DNA from: Citrobacter freundii | GTDB taxonomy: Bacteria; Bacteroidota; Bacteroidia; Chitinophagales; Chitinophagaceae | Direction: 5' to 3' | Assembly (NCBI GenBank): GCA_003243445.1 | Contig: QFQQ01000013.1 | Coordinates: 1-64,000, forward strand | Length of the DNA stretch: 64,000 bases | Part shown: positions 35,483 to 43,516 of the stretch, in pieces | Position numbering within the stretch: position 1 is the stretch's first letter | How the letters are laid out: each line of letters starts with the position of its first letter | Translations under genes and position numbers: made by a program | The notes under the pieces: generated by a model | The model's input: only the letters and a program-made list of their open reading frames with translations | Database searches by the model: none | Told to the model about the DNA's origin: nothing

Positions 35483-35737
35483 CTATACTCTCTTCACCAG
35501 GTTCATCTTCATTTCATCACCACCCTGAAACAGTTCTAATGTGTACCGGCCATAAGGCAGATCATTCAGGCCTTGCCAGGTAAATTCGCGTTCTGCATCC
35601 ACATTTTTTTCCATTACGCTGCAAACGCTGCCGCTATCATCTTTGAGAACACCGCGAAGAAGGCTGCCGTGGAGTGCGGCGATCAATTCGAATTGGAGGG
35701 CATCGATAAAGACCGATGATTTAATTTTGGCGAACAT
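35483..35737 (-). CDS. Small conserved-looking hypothetical protein
   Basis: The 84-residue protein on the minus strand sits between the coiled-coil gene and zapA. It has no signal peptide. Its segments FIDALQFELIAALHGSL, GLNDLPYGRYTLELFQGG and KMNLVKRV look like a small all-beta fold, and I recall short Bacteroidota proteins ending in a similar LPYGxYTLE and LVKRV pattern. The function is unknown. A half ATCGAAC word (GAACATCGCGCATCGACC) lies between its stop and the coiled-coil stop. Confidence 0.65.
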   Translation of the reverse strand: MFAKIKSSVFIDALQFELIAALHGSLLRGVLKDDSGSVCSVMEKNVDAEREFTWQGLNDLPYGRYTLELFQGGDEMKMNLVKRV

Positions 35738-35855
35738 GATTCTTAGTTTGGTTTTACATCACTAGGGACGAATAGGATTGAATTTTGGAACAGGTTCTCG
35801 TTATTTGCAAACAAGGAAACTAATATAGAAAGCGTTTTTTAAAAAAGCAATAGGT

Positions 35856-36143
35856 ATGGATCATTTAATTGCTGCCACCATCGTCATCGGCGACCGGAAC
35901 TACCGGATCAAGCTGGATCCTAAGGATGAGGAAGTTGTCCGCCGGACTGTAAAGATCATCAATGACAAGATCGTCGAGTTCAAAACCCATTTCGCCGGCA
36001 AGGACATGCAGGACTATATCGCCATGGTTCTTATATGGCTGGCTACGGAGCAGAGTAGTAGCGGCAAGTCAGACCTGCAGCGCGAATCGCTTATACAGAA
36101 GCTGGACTCGCTTGAAAAGCTGCTGGATGACGCTAATTCTTAA
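35856..36143 (+). CDS. zapA: Cell division protein ZapA
   Basis: The 95-residue protein has the ZapA pattern: a beta hairpin with IVIGDRNYRIKLDPKDEEVV at residues about 10-30 and a C-terminal coiled coil (SDLQRESLIQKLDSLEKLLD). ZapA bundles FtsZ filaments at mid-cell. A possible 6S RNA gene follows directly and then rny; zapA beside the 6S RNA gene is a known arrangement in other bacteria. Confidence 0.88.
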   Translation: MDHLIAATIVIGDRNYRIKLDPKDEEVVRRTVKIINDKIVEFKTHFAGKDMQDYIAMVLIWLATEQSSSGKSDLQRESLIQKLDSLEKLLDDANS

Positions 36144-36167
36144 ACACGGATTTCGCGAATTAGATCT

Positions 36168-36324
36168 GTGTCAGTTTGACAAAAACTCTATTCGGGTAGA
36201 AAACTCAGGTTTAATTACGCGTAAAGGCAGTAAATCCCGGCGGCCTTATATACTCAATAGATATGAGCATATAGGACTTTTGGACGCCGCTGGCTGAAAA
36301 TTTGCACTTTCTCCTGTCAGACAC
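36168..36324 (+). ncRNA. ssrS: Putative 6S RNA
   Basis: The 316-base gap between zapA and rny can fold into one long rod. GTGTC-TGACA (36168-36181, with a four-base bulge) pairs with TGTCA-GACAC (36315-36324). A large open bubble follows, then an upper stem with CGGCG/CGCCG (about 36239 and 36283) and a terminal hairpin CCTTATATACTCA/TATGAGCATATAGG. A closing stem, central bubble and apical hairpin of about 157 bases are the 6S plan, and the zapA neighbourhood fits. TTCGCG-type words (ATTTCGCGAATTAG and CTAATTTGCGTAATTCG) flank the fold and may be part of it, so the outer stem alone is not proof. Confidence 0.5.
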
Positions 36325-36459
36325 TAATTTGCGTAATTCGTGCCAAGAAATTAGCGTTCTTTGTATCTTCGCCCGTTACCTGTCATAAACAGGTGGCTGC
36401 TAGCTTTATGTATCGCAGCTTTAATCATATCAAACTGGACTTTTTTAAACTACAAATTC

Positions 36460-38022
36460 ATGGACTCGATTATATTTATTGTCATCGGTGCAGTCGCCCT
36501 GGTACTGGGCATTGTAGCGGGTAAATTCATCTTCGCCAAAGACACCTCGAAAAAAATACAGGAGGCTGAACTTCAATCCCAGGCCCTGCTGAAAGAAGCA
36601 GAATTGAGGGCAGAAACGATGAAGAAGGAGAAAGAACTGGAGGCAAAAGAGAAACTGGTACAATTGAAATCCGCGCATGATAAAGAAGTAAATGAGCGCA
36701 ACAGGAAGATCAATGACAGTGAAAACCGCATTCGTCAGAAAGAGCAGAGTATCAATCAGAAAGAAACAAACCTTGACAAGCAGATCAAGGAAAATGAAGC
36801 TATAAAGGAGAACCTGAACCGCCAGATCGACCTCGTGAACATCAAACGCACGGAGCTCGAAAAGCACCAGGAAGAACATATCCGCCGCCTGGAGAAAATT
36901 GCCGGCCTCTCCGCTGAAGAAGCGAAGACCCAACTGGTTGACAGCCTGAAGAATGAAGCGCATACCCAGGCCCTGGCATTACAGCAGGAGATCATTGATG
37001 ATGCCAAACAAAAGGCGAATAAAGAAGCCCGTAAGATCATCATCCAGACCATTCAGCGTACCGCTGCTGAACAGGCGATCGAAAATTCCATTACCGTTTT
37101 CAACCTTGAAAGCGATGAAATAAAAGGCCAGATCATCGGTCGTGAAGGCCGTAATATCCGCGCGATCGAAGCTGCGACAGGCGTCGACCTGATCGTGGAT
37201 GATACCCCTGAGGCGATCCTGCTGTCCAGCTTTGACCCGCTTCGCCGTGAGGTAGCCCGCCTTAGCTTGCAGCGCCTGGTGACTGACGGCCGTATCCACC
37301 CCGCCCGTATCGAGGAGGTAGTGGAAAAAACCCGCAAACAGATCGAGGACCAGGTGATGGAGATCGGTGAAAGAACTGTGATCGAACTGGGCATCCATGG
37401 CCTGCATAAAGAACTGGTAAGAATGGTTGGCCGTATGCGCTTCCGTTCTTCTTATGGCCAGAACCTGCTGATGCACAGCCGCGAGACCGCAAACCTTTGT
37501 GCAACAATGGCTGCCGAGCTTGGATTGAATCCCAAACTGGCCAAACGCGCCGGTCTTTTGCATGATATCGGTAAGGTACCCGATGAAGAAAGTGAACTGA
37601 GCCACGCACTCCTGGGAGCAAAGCTGGCCGAGAAATATGGCGAGAATCCTGCCGTAGTGAACGCGATCGCCGCACACCACGATGAGGCTGAGATGCAATA
37701 TGTGATCTCTCCGATCGTACAGGCCTGTGACGCCATCAGCGGCGCAAGACCGGGCGCACGCCGCGAGATCATGCAACAATACCTGCAGCGGATTAAAGAC
37801 CTGGAAAACCTGGCTATGACCTACACAGGCGTAGAAAAAGCTTATGCGATCCAGGCCGGCCGTGAACTCCGCGTGATCGTGGAAGCGGATAAAGTAACAG
37901 ACGGGGATTCTGAGAAACTTTCATTTGAAATCGCACAGAAGATCCAGACGGAAATGACGTTTCCGGGGCAGATTAAAGTAACCGTGATCCGCGAAAAACG
38001 TACTGTAAATGTGGCCCGCTAA
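36460..38022 (+). CDS. rny: Ribonuclease Y
   Basis: The protein has 520 residues from ATG 36460; the frame opens with TTG at 36361. The N-terminal membrane anchor (MDSIIFIVIGAVALVLGIVA) is followed by a long coiled coil (about residues 25-190), a KH domain with GREGRNIRAIEAATGVDLI, and an HD domain with the metal-binding GLLHDIGKV and AIAAHHDEAE. It is a membrane-attached endoribonuclease that starts mRNA decay. Length and domains are normal. A TATCTTCG box (36365-36372) may be its promoter. A large word palindrome begins two bases after the stop. Confidence 0.93.
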   Translation: MDSIIFIVIGAVALVLGIVAGKFIFAKDTSKKIQEAELQSQALLKEAELRAETMKKEKELEAKEKLVQLKSAHDKEVNERNRKINDSENRIRQKEQSINQKETNLDKQIKENEAIKENLNRQIDLVNIKRTELEKHQEEHIRRLEKIAGLSAEEAKTQLVDSLKNEAHTQALALQQEIIDDAKQKANKEARKIIIQTIQRTAAEQAIENSITVFNLESDEIKGQIIGREGRNIRAIEAATGVDLIVDDTPEAILLSSFDPLRREVARLSLQRLVTDGRIHPARIEEVVEKTRKQIEDQVMEIGERTVIELGIHGLHKELVRMVGRMRFRSSYGQNLLMHSRETANLCATMAAELGLNPKLAKRAGLLHDIGKVPDEESELSHALLGAKLAEKYGENPAVVNAIAAHHDEAEMQYVISPIVQACDAISGARPGARREIMQQYLQRIKDLENLAMTYTGVEKAYAIQAGRELRVIVEADKVTDGDSEKLSFEIAQKIQTEMTFPGQIKVTVIREKRTVNVAR

Positions 38023-38023
38023 G

Positions 38024-38127
38024 AAGTAAAAAGTCAAAAATAAAAAGTAAAAAAGGCTGATCCTCAGCAGAAAATCGTTTTCATCCTGAGAATTTTTAAT
38101 TTTTACTTTTGACTTTTTACTTTTTAC
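38024..38127. repeat. Word palindrome, AAGTAAAAAGTC class, with nested hairpin
   Basis: The left arm (38024-38053) and right arm (about 38091-38127) match over the AAGTAAAAAGTCAAAA core and diverge outside it. The loop has its own GC hairpin, CTCAG...CTGAG, enclosing GAAAA-TCG-TTTTC. The right arm contains the TTTTGAC that supplies the -33 box of the rplS promoter. Confidence 0.88.
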
Positions 38128-38138
38128 CCTTACCTTTG
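38109..38138 (+). promoter_or_regulatory. Promoter of rplS (TTG-N19-TAnnTTTG)
   Basis: TTG at 38109-38111 and TACCTTTG at 38131-38138 are separated by exactly 19 bases, the Bacteroidota sigma-factor consensus, 22 bases before the rplS ATG. The -33 TTG belongs to the right arm of the word palindrome, so this promoter is built partly from the repeat. Confidence 0.8.
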
Positions 38139-38160
38139 CCATCCCTAAAAAAGAAGAGTC

Positions 38161-38532
38161 ATGAACGCTATTGCATTTGTACATGAGCAGCTGAGCAGCA
38201 AAAAAGAATTCCCCGCTTTCAAAGCTGGTGATAATATCACCGTGAACTATAAAATCATTGAAGGTAACAAAGAGCGTATCCAGTCCTTCAAAGGTGATGT
38301 GATCAAAAAGCAGGGATCTGGCTTTACCGCTAGCTTCACTGTACGTAAAATCTCTGATGGCGTTGGCGTTGAGAGGGTTTTCCCGTACGCTTCTCCAAAC
38401 ATTGACTCTATCGTATTGAACAAAACAGGTAACGTACGTCGTGCGAAACTGTTCTATCAGCGCAGCCGTAGCGGTAAAAGCGCACGTATCCGTGAAAAAC
38501 GCATGGCTACAGCTACTGAATCAGCTAAATAA
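38161..38532 (+). CDS. rplS: 50S ribosomal protein L19
   Basis: The 123-residue protein has the L19 core (FKAGDNITVNYKIIEGNKER, QSFKGDVIKKQGSG, SFTVRKISDGVGVERVFP, RSGKSARIREKR). L19 sits at the 30S-50S interface. Its last residues (MATATESAK) are a variable tail. The gene has its own strong promoter and a strong terminator, so it is monocistronic here rather than part of an rpsP-rimM-trmD-rplS operon. Confidence 0.96.
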   Translation: MNAIAFVHEQLSSKKEFPAFKAGDNITVNYKIIEGNKERIQSFKGDVIKKQGSGFTASFTVRKISDGVGVERVFPYASPNIDSIVLNKTGNVRRAKLFYQRSRSGKSARIREKRMATATESAK

Positions 38533-38553
38533 GCAAATTTTTATATTTGAAAG

Positions 38554-38579
38554 CCCTGGAGTGATCTCCGGGGTTTTTT
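38554..38579 (+). terminator. Intrinsic terminator of rplS
   Basis: CCCTGGAG pairs with CTCCGGGG around TGAT (38554-38573, one mismatch) and is followed by TTTTTT. Confidence 0.9.
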
Positions 38580-38645
38580 GTTTTTATTTATTAATACAAT
38601 CTGTTGTTATCCGGTTAACGTATTTAATTTACCCGGAGTAATTCC

Positions 38646-38653
38646 TATCTTTG
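38646..38653 (+). promoter_or_regulatory. -7 box of the tatA gene
   Basis: TATCTTTG matches TAnnTTTG exactly, 20 bases before the ATG at 38674. The -33 region is AT rich without a clear TTG. Confidence 0.5.
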
Positions 38654-38673
38654 ACCTCTAACTTCAAATAACT

Positions 38674-38877
38674 ATGATGCAGGCTAATTTTCTATTGGGT
38701 ATGCTTGGCACACAAGAGATCATCATCATCCTGGTGATCATCCTGTTGCTTTTTGGTGGCCGTAAAATTCCTGAACTGATGCGTGGCTTGGGAAGAGGTG
38801 TTCGCGAATTCAATGACGCTAAAAGTAACGTCAAAAGAGAAATCGAAGAAAGCACTAACGATATCAAGAATCCTTAA
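38674..38877 (+). CDS. tatA: Sec-independent protein translocase subunit TatA/E
   Basis: The 67-residue protein has one membrane helix with TQEIIIILVIILLLFGGRKI, the invariant FGGRKIPEL hinge, an amphipathic helix (MRGLGRGVREFNDAK) and a charged tail. TatA oligomers form the pore that moves folded, twin-arginine proteins across the inner membrane. tatC is not adjacent. A likely client, the DUF1501 protein with a Tat signal, is encoded in the same window. Confidence 0.9.
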   Translation: MMQANFLLGMLGTQEIIIILVIILLLFGGRKIPELMRGLGRGVREFNDAKSNVKREIEESTNDIKNP

Positions 38878-38905
38878 GGGTTAATCCTTGCACGTTAAGG
38901 AACCA

Positions 38906-38997
38906 GAAGTCAAAATTAAAAAGTAAAAAGTAAAAAATGCAGGCTGAAAACAGCAGGTCGTTTTTACTTTTGACTTTTTACTTTTGACTTTTTAATT
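38906..38997. repeat. Word palindrome, AAGTAAAAAGTC class
   Basis: The left arm (38906-38937, AGTCAAAATTAAAAAGT) and right arm (38960-38997, TTTTTACTTTTGACTTTT words) flank a short loop with its own small stem (GCTG-AAAA-CAGC). It lies between tatA and gatA, 28 bases past the tatA stop. Confidence 0.88.
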
Positions 38998-39026
38998 CTT
39001 CTTCACTAACCGAAAACCATTTTCGC

Positions 39027-40454
39027 TTGTTTGAATTTTCATCCATTGCACTTTATCATGAAGGGCTAAAGGACGGAGGGGTGACCTGTGTGCAGGCAGT
39101 TGAACATTACCTGAAACAGATCGAATCCACCCGCCATCTCAATGCCTTTATCGAAGTATATGCTGAAGAAGCATTAGAGAAAGCGCGTGAACTGGATGAG
39201 AAAAGAAACAATGGCGGCGCCACAGGCAAACTTCATGGTGTGGTGATCGGGCTGAAAGATGTGATCTGCTACGAAGGTCATAAAGTTTCGGCAGCATCAA
39301 AGATCCTTCGCGATTTTACTTCTATCTATTCTGCTACTGCTGTAAAACGTCTTCTTGCTGAAGACGCGATCATCATTGGTAATCTCAACTGCGATGAATT
39401 CGCCATGGGATCAACCAATGAAAACTCCTCTTATGGCAAGGTGTTGAACGCAAAAGATGAAACGCGTATTCCCGGTGGTTCATCCGGTGGTTCTGCAGTG
39501 GCTGTACAGGCCGGTCTTTGCATGGTGTCTTTGGGCAGTGATACCGGAGGATCGGTAAGGCAGCCGGCAGACCTTTGTGGTATTGTTGGCCTGAAGCCAA
39601 CATACGGGCGTATTTCCAGGTATGGATTGATCGCTTATGCGTCTTCTTTCGATCAGATCGGTGTGTTTGGAAACAATGTGCCTGATGTGGCTGCCATGCT
39701 GGAAGTAATGGCTGGGGCTGATGAATACGATAGCACTGTGTCCCAGAGACCGGTTGACGCTTACTCCTCCATGCTGGGATCCGACAAGAAATTCAGGATC
39801 GCTTATCTCGCAGAAGCCATGGATCATCCGAGCCTTGATCCTGAAATTGCGGCTGGCATCAAAAACCTGCTTGAAGAATTAAAGGAAAAAGGACATCAGG
39901 TTGAGCCTGTATCATTCGGACTGATCGATCATATCGTCCCCGCTTACTACGTCCTCACTACCGCGGAGGCTTCTTCGAATCTTTCCCGCTTCGATGGCAT
40001 CAGGTATGGCTACCGGAGCAGGGAGAAAGGGTTGGAACTGACTGAACTTTACAAGCAGAGCCGTTCGGACGGATTCGGCCGGGAAGTAAAACGCCGGATC
40101 ATGCTAGGCACCTTTGTGTTGAGTGCAGGCTATTACGATGCATATTTCACCCGCGCCCAAAAAGTTAGGAAACTTTTATCAGATCAGACTCAATTGATTT
40201 TCAAAGAGTTTGACGTAATCCTTCTACCTACCACTCCTTCGGTGGCATTTAAGATCGGCGAGAAAATGGAAGATCCGATTGCCATGTACCTCGCTGATAT
40301 TTACACTGTTATGGCCAATCTTGTTGGAATTCCGGCCATTTCCCTCCCCCTTTTTACTCACAGTAATGGCATGCCTTTTGGCTTGCAGGCGATGACAAAC
40401 CGCTTCGACGAGTTATCTTTGCTACGCTTTTCGGAGCAAGTGATGAGGCGATAA
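39027..40454 (+). CDS. gatA: Asp/Glu-tRNA amidotransferase subunit A
   Basis: The 475-residue protein starts with TTG at 39027 (MFEFSSIALYHEG), which fits the usual N-terminus, and there is no better ATG. It has the amidase signature fold with the Lys-cisSer-Ser triad: Lys in GVVIGLKDVIC, cis-Ser in GSSGGSAVAVQ and the catalytic Ser in GSDTGGSVRQPADLCG. With GatB and GatC it converts Glu-tRNA-Gln, or Asp-tRNA-Asn, to the amidated form by using ammonia from glutamine. gatB and gatC are not adjacent. Confidence 0.93.
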   Translation: MFEFSSIALYHEGLKDGGVTCVQAVEHYLKQIESTRHLNAFIEVYAEEALEKARELDEKRNNGGATGKLHGVVIGLKDVICYEGHKVSAASKILRDFTSIYSATAVKRLLAEDAIIIGNLNCDEFAMGSTNENSSYGKVLNAKDETRIPGGSSGGSAVAVQAGLCMVSLGSDTGGSVRQPADLCGIVGLKPTYGRISRYGLIAYASSFDQIGVFGNNVPDVAAMLEVMAGADEYDSTVSQRPVDAYSSMLGSDKKFRIAYLAEAMDHPSLDPEIAAGIKNLLEELKEKGHQVEPVSFGLIDHIVPAYYVLTTAEASSNLSRFDGIRYGYRSREKGLELTELYKQSRSDGFGREVKRRIMLGTFVLSAGYYDAYFTRAQKVRKLLSDQTQLIFKEFDVILLPTTPSVAFKIGEKMEDPIAMYLADIYTVMANLVGIPAISLPLFTHSNGMPFGLQAMTNRFDELSLLRFSEQVMRR

Positions 40455-40560
40455 TCGATCGACCGGCAAATCCGGTAGTTATTAACCAAAGTAAAAAATC
40501 ACCCCGCTTACCATACTTGAGCTTCTTCAAGTGGTGTGCGAGGCTAATTTGAACACAGTA

Positions 40561-41655
40561 ATGTTAAAACAAATCGGGATCTCCTGCATGCTTTTAGCCT
40601 GCTTTGGTTTTGCTCACGCAGGAACCGGCAAGCCTTCAACTTTGACGGCCGGTCAGGCAATTTCAGATACTACAGATATCAACAAGAAGGATACTGCATC
40701 GATTCCCGCTGTAGCCCTTGCTGCTTCGCATCCTGATCCAAAAGACGGCTTCCGCGACCTTTTTGTGGCGTCCACGCTTTCAAATGGTATCAGCGCTGAG
40801 AAGCTCAATCCGATGGCCATTTCCTTTGTTGACGACTATATCGAACGTTATGGGAAAAGCATGGAAAGCCTGCGTGTGACGGGCAAGCCTTATTTTGATA
40901 TGATGGATGGTATTCTTGTAAGCCATGGCCTTCCCAAAGAATTGAAATATCTCGCAGTCATAGAATCAAATCTTAAAACGAATGCCCGTTCCTGGGCAGG
41001 GGCGGTCGGACCATGGCAGTTTATGCCCACAACAGGCCGTAACATGGGTCTGAGAATTAATCGCAAGATTGATGAGCGCCGGAACTTCGTCAAAAGCACA
41101 CACGCAGCTTCCAAGTACTTGAATACGCTTTATGACATGTATGGCGACTGGTTATTGGTGATCGCCGCCTATAACAGCGGACCGGGCACGGTCAATGCTG
41201 CTATCAAAAAAAGTGGCAGCCAGGATTTCTGGGAGCTGCAGCAATATCTTCCTGCTGAATCACGCAATCACGTAAAGAAATTCATCGCCACACACTATAT
41301 CATGGAAGGAGAAGGCGGAATTACCACACTTACCAAAGAAGAGGCAAGCCAGCTTTCTTTCGATAGCGCTTCCAATGCAGCACTGTTTGCTGATGCAAAA
41401 GCGCAAACGATCACCGGCCGTTACAACGCCGCAATCATCATCAAGCACATTTCGATGGATGCAAAATCATTCCACAAGATCAATCCTGATTTTGACAACG
41501 TGATCGCATCCAATGGCAAATATGAATTGCATCTGCCAGCGGAAAAAATGGAACTCTTCCTATCCAAAAAGTTCACGATTCTCAATGAGTGCATGGAGCT
41601 TCTCCTCAACGCGAACGCGAATGTTTCGCGAATTAGCGCGGATGTTCACGAATAG
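40561..41655 (+). CDS. Lytic transglycosylase, SLT domain (MltD-like)
   Basis: The protein has 364 residues from ATG 40561; a GTG 10 codons upstream is in frame. Signal peptide MLKQIGISCMLLACFGFAHA. The SLT domain (about residues 125-250) shows LAVIESNLKTNARSWAGAVGPWQFMP with the catalytic Glu in IESN, and IAAYNSGPGTVNAAI. It cleaves murein glycan strands in the periplasm. The C-terminal LysM seen in MltD is not evident. The last 15 or so codons (NANANVSRISADVHE) come from a TTCGCG word element that also supplies the TAG stop, so the natural C-terminus was probably replaced. Confidence 0.87.
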   Translation: MLKQIGISCMLLACFGFAHAGTGKPSTLTAGQAISDTTDINKKDTASIPAVALAASHPDPKDGFRDLFVASTLSNGISAEKLNPMAISFVDDYIERYGKSMESLRVTGKPYFDMMDGILVSHGLPKELKYLAVIESNLKTNARSWAGAVGPWQFMPTTGRNMGLRINRKIDERRNFVKSTHAASKYLNTLYDMYGDWLLVIAAYNSGPGTVNAAIKKSGSQDFWELQQYLPAESRNHVKKFIATHYIMEGEGGITTLTKEEASQLSFDSASNAALFADAKAQTITGRYNAAIIIKHISMDAKSFHKINPDFDNVIASNGKYELHLPAEKMELFLSKKFTILNECMELLLNANANVSRISADVHE

Positions 41656-41769
41656 TTTACTACCGGTTTCGTGAGGCTCTGTAATCAGCTATAACCACAG
41701 TTAATTATGTTCGAAAGTGTATGCCGCTATTCGCGTAAATTTGTGCCCGTTCGCAAACCATTCGCGTTG
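41609..41769. repeat. TTCGCG-class word palindrome overlapping a coding end
   Basis: The left arm (41609-41654) has GCGAACGCGAATG and TTCGCGAATTAGCGCGG and lies inside the transglycosylase reading frame. The right arm (about 41727-41769) has ATTCGCGTAAATTTG and ATTCGCG words. The loop is about 70 bases. Confidence 0.75.
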
Positions 41770-41807
41770 GCATAATATTTTGATAGGATTTAGAAATACG
41801 AATTTTT

Positions 41808-42308
41808 ATGGCACAAATTACCCTTAGACGAATCGCGCCTTTTCTTGCAGGCGCCCTGATGGCAGCCTCCTGTTCTTCTTCAAAAAATACAGTAGCCGTT
41901 CCTGAACGCAGTGGCGTAAAAGGCAACTGGGTGCTGAATACAATTACTTATGACGGCCTGTCTGCCGGTCAGAAAGTAAAGATCACCTTGCTGGATGAAG
42001 GCAGTGAAGCCTGCCTGACAGGAAGCACATGGTCATTGCCGAATAATGGCTACGGCTCTTATACCATCAATTCTTCGGCTGCCGGCTGCACGGCCGGACA
42101 GCGTAATATTGTCTGGTCATATCAGAAAAATGGAGACCAGGCGATCTTCCAGTATAAAAGATTGGAAGGTGGTGAAAAAGCGAAGAATATTGCAGACGGC
42201 TATAAGTTCAAACTGGTTTCGGTTGATGACGCATCGATGCGTTTGCAATCGGAGGTGAGTTTTGAAGGGAAGCCGTTGTATATTAATTATACGTTTAGTA
42301 AGCAATGA
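41808..42308 (+). CDS. Lipocalin-family lipoprotein
   Basis: The 166-residue protein has a lipoprotein signal ending in a lipobox (LMAASC, cysteine at about residue 22). The mature part begins KGNWVLNTITY, the lipocalin-like opening found in many Bacteroidota lipoproteins, and shows ESNTFSL-type strand pairs and a closing MRLQSEVSFEGKPLYINYTF. It should be anchored in the outer membrane with an open small-ligand barrel. The ligand is unknown. A hairpin terminator follows. Confidence 0.78.
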   Translation: MAQITLRRIAPFLAGALMAASCSSSKNTVAVPERSGVKGNWVLNTITYDGLSAGQKVKITLLDEGSEACLTGSTWSLPNNGYGSYTINSSAAGCTAGQRNIVWSYQKNGDQAIFQYKRLEGGEKAKNIADGYKFKLVSVDDASMRLQSEVSFEGKPLYINYTFSKQ

Positions 42309-42340
42309 CGCGAATTGGAAAACGCGGATTACGCGAATTA
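42307..42340. repeat. Single-arm TTCGCG-class word array
   Basis: GACGCGAATTGG, AACGCGGATTACG and CGCGAATTAG follow the lipoprotein stop codon directly. The next gap (43240-43503) has the same words. Confidence 0.55.
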
Positions 42341-42374
42341 GTTTAAAATATTTCGAACGATAATAAATGATAAA

Positions 42375-42404
42375 GCCGGTTCTTCTTGGAACCGGCCTTG
42401 TTTT
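42375..42404 (+). terminator. Intrinsic terminator of the lipoprotein gene
   Basis: GCCGGTTC (42375-42382) pairs with GAACCGGC (42389-42396) around a six-base loop, followed by a T-rich run (CTTGTTTTG). Confidence 0.85.
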
Positions 42405-42524
42405 GTGAAGACAAATCAGGCAGGATTATTTGTTAGAATAATTCTGTTATCACATCTCTTTTAAGGTCGATGAGAGTGCTGATAAAATAATTCAAATCAG
42501 TTTTGCCCATTCCCTTTAAAACAA

Positions 42525-42558
42525 CAAGACCGCCCAGGAACTGATCCGGACGGTCTTG
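42525..42558 (-). terminator. Intrinsic terminator of the outer-membrane barrel gene
   Basis: CAAGACCG (42525-42532) pairs with CGGTCTTG (42551-42558). On the minus strand the stem is followed by TTGTTTTAAAG. It lies 20 bases past the barrel stop codon. Confidence 0.8.
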
Positions 42559-42578
42559 CTGGTTATAATGATGCGTAA

Positions 42579-43226
42579 TTAGAATCGATAACCGAGAGAC
42601 ACACCAAAGCCTGTATTCTTCCATGAGCTTTGATCGTTCACGGAATTTTCCACTTTAGGATTGATCTTTACGAGACCCAGTTGTGCGTTCAACTGAACAG
42701 ACAGGTGATTGGACATTTCATAACCAAATAAGAGGTTTCCACCCGCATCAATTCTTTTCAGGTAAGGGTCGCCTGAAATTGCTTCGGCTTGCGTGAGTGT
42801 GTTTTTGAACTTGATGTCTTCATCAATTCCATTTCCTTTGATCTTACCATTTACCCCAAACCCAATGTATGGACCAACACCCAATATCAAACGGCCTGTG
42901 CCGACTTCGGGTTTATATACAAAATTTACAGGTACTTCAACATAGCCGATATTGATCTTGGTATCAGTACCGTTCGCTTTTGCACCTTTCAGTGCATATA
43001 CAACGCCGGGCTGCAGATAGAAATCAATACCAACCGGGATCTCTGCATTCACACCTGCAAGAAATCCAACTTTGAGTTTATTGTCCATGCTGCTGCCTGT
43101 TGCATCATCTCCTGTGATATTCTGGAAGTTTACACCGCCAACGATCCCAAAACTTGTTTTTGACTGTGCGGATGCAGCGAAGCTGATGAGGGAAAGGGTA
43201 GCTACGGCGAGAAGTTTTGTTTTCAT
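42579..43226 (-). CDS. Small outer-membrane beta-barrel protein (porin/PorT family)
   Basis: The protein has 215 residues from ATG 43226; a GTG two codons upstream is in frame. A signal peptide (MKTKLLAVATLSLISFAASAQ) is followed by eight or so amphipathic strands (FGIVGGVNFQNITGD, FYLQPGVVYALKGAK, GYVEVPVNFVYKP, RLILGVGPYIGFGVNG) and a terminal aromatic LGYRF. This matches the outer-membrane barrel domain 2 / PorT-like family common in Bacteroidota. The gene is monocistronic and ends in a strong terminator. Confidence 0.82.
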   Translation of the reverse strand: MKTKLLAVATLSLISFAASAQSKTSFGIVGGVNFQNITGDDATGSSMDNKLKVGFLAGVNAEIPVGIDFYLQPGVVYALKGAKANGTDTKINIGYVEVPVNFVYKPEVGTGRLILGVGPYIGFGVNGKIKGNGIDEDIKFKNTLTQAEAISGDPYLKRIDAGGNLLFGYEMSNHLSVQLNAQLGLVKINPKVENSVNDQSSWKNTGFGVSLGYRF

Positions 43227-43239
43227 ATACACAAATTTT

Positions 43240-43503
43240 TAGCGCGAATTTCGCGAATTAGCGGACCTGATTGAATATTTGCCAGCGATTGAAGTTTGTT
43301 GTAAAAGCTCCATCTTCAAATTTCATATCCATCCTAAACTAATTGTTTTTACGCGATCATCGCAATTACTGAACGTGATTTAGGGTCTTTATTAATTAAA
43401 TATTGAAACGGACATTTTATTACGATTATTTCCTGCTCAATTAAAAACGCGGGGCAGGTGAGATTATATTCACAGAGGAATATTAATTCGTGCAATTCGC
43501 GTC
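43240..43503. repeat. TTCGCG-class words flanking a 284-base gap
   Basis: AGCGCGAATTTCGCGAATTAGC is at 43241-43262 and its complement in style, TTAATTCGTGCAATTCGCG, at about 43483-43501. The loop is about 220 bases and I see nothing in it. The two ends are next to the barrel start and the OmpA lipoprotein stop. Confidence 0.6.
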
Positions 43504-43516
43504 TTGAAATTGGCGT

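Noticed and set aside
36979..37779. Minus-strand frame of 266 codons
   Set aside because: It overlaps rny in antisense and carries no motif; the KH and HD motifs are on the plus strand.
42433..42624. 63-codon minus-strand frame past the barrel gene
   Set aside because: It overlaps a clear terminator and the 3' end of the barrel gene in another frame.
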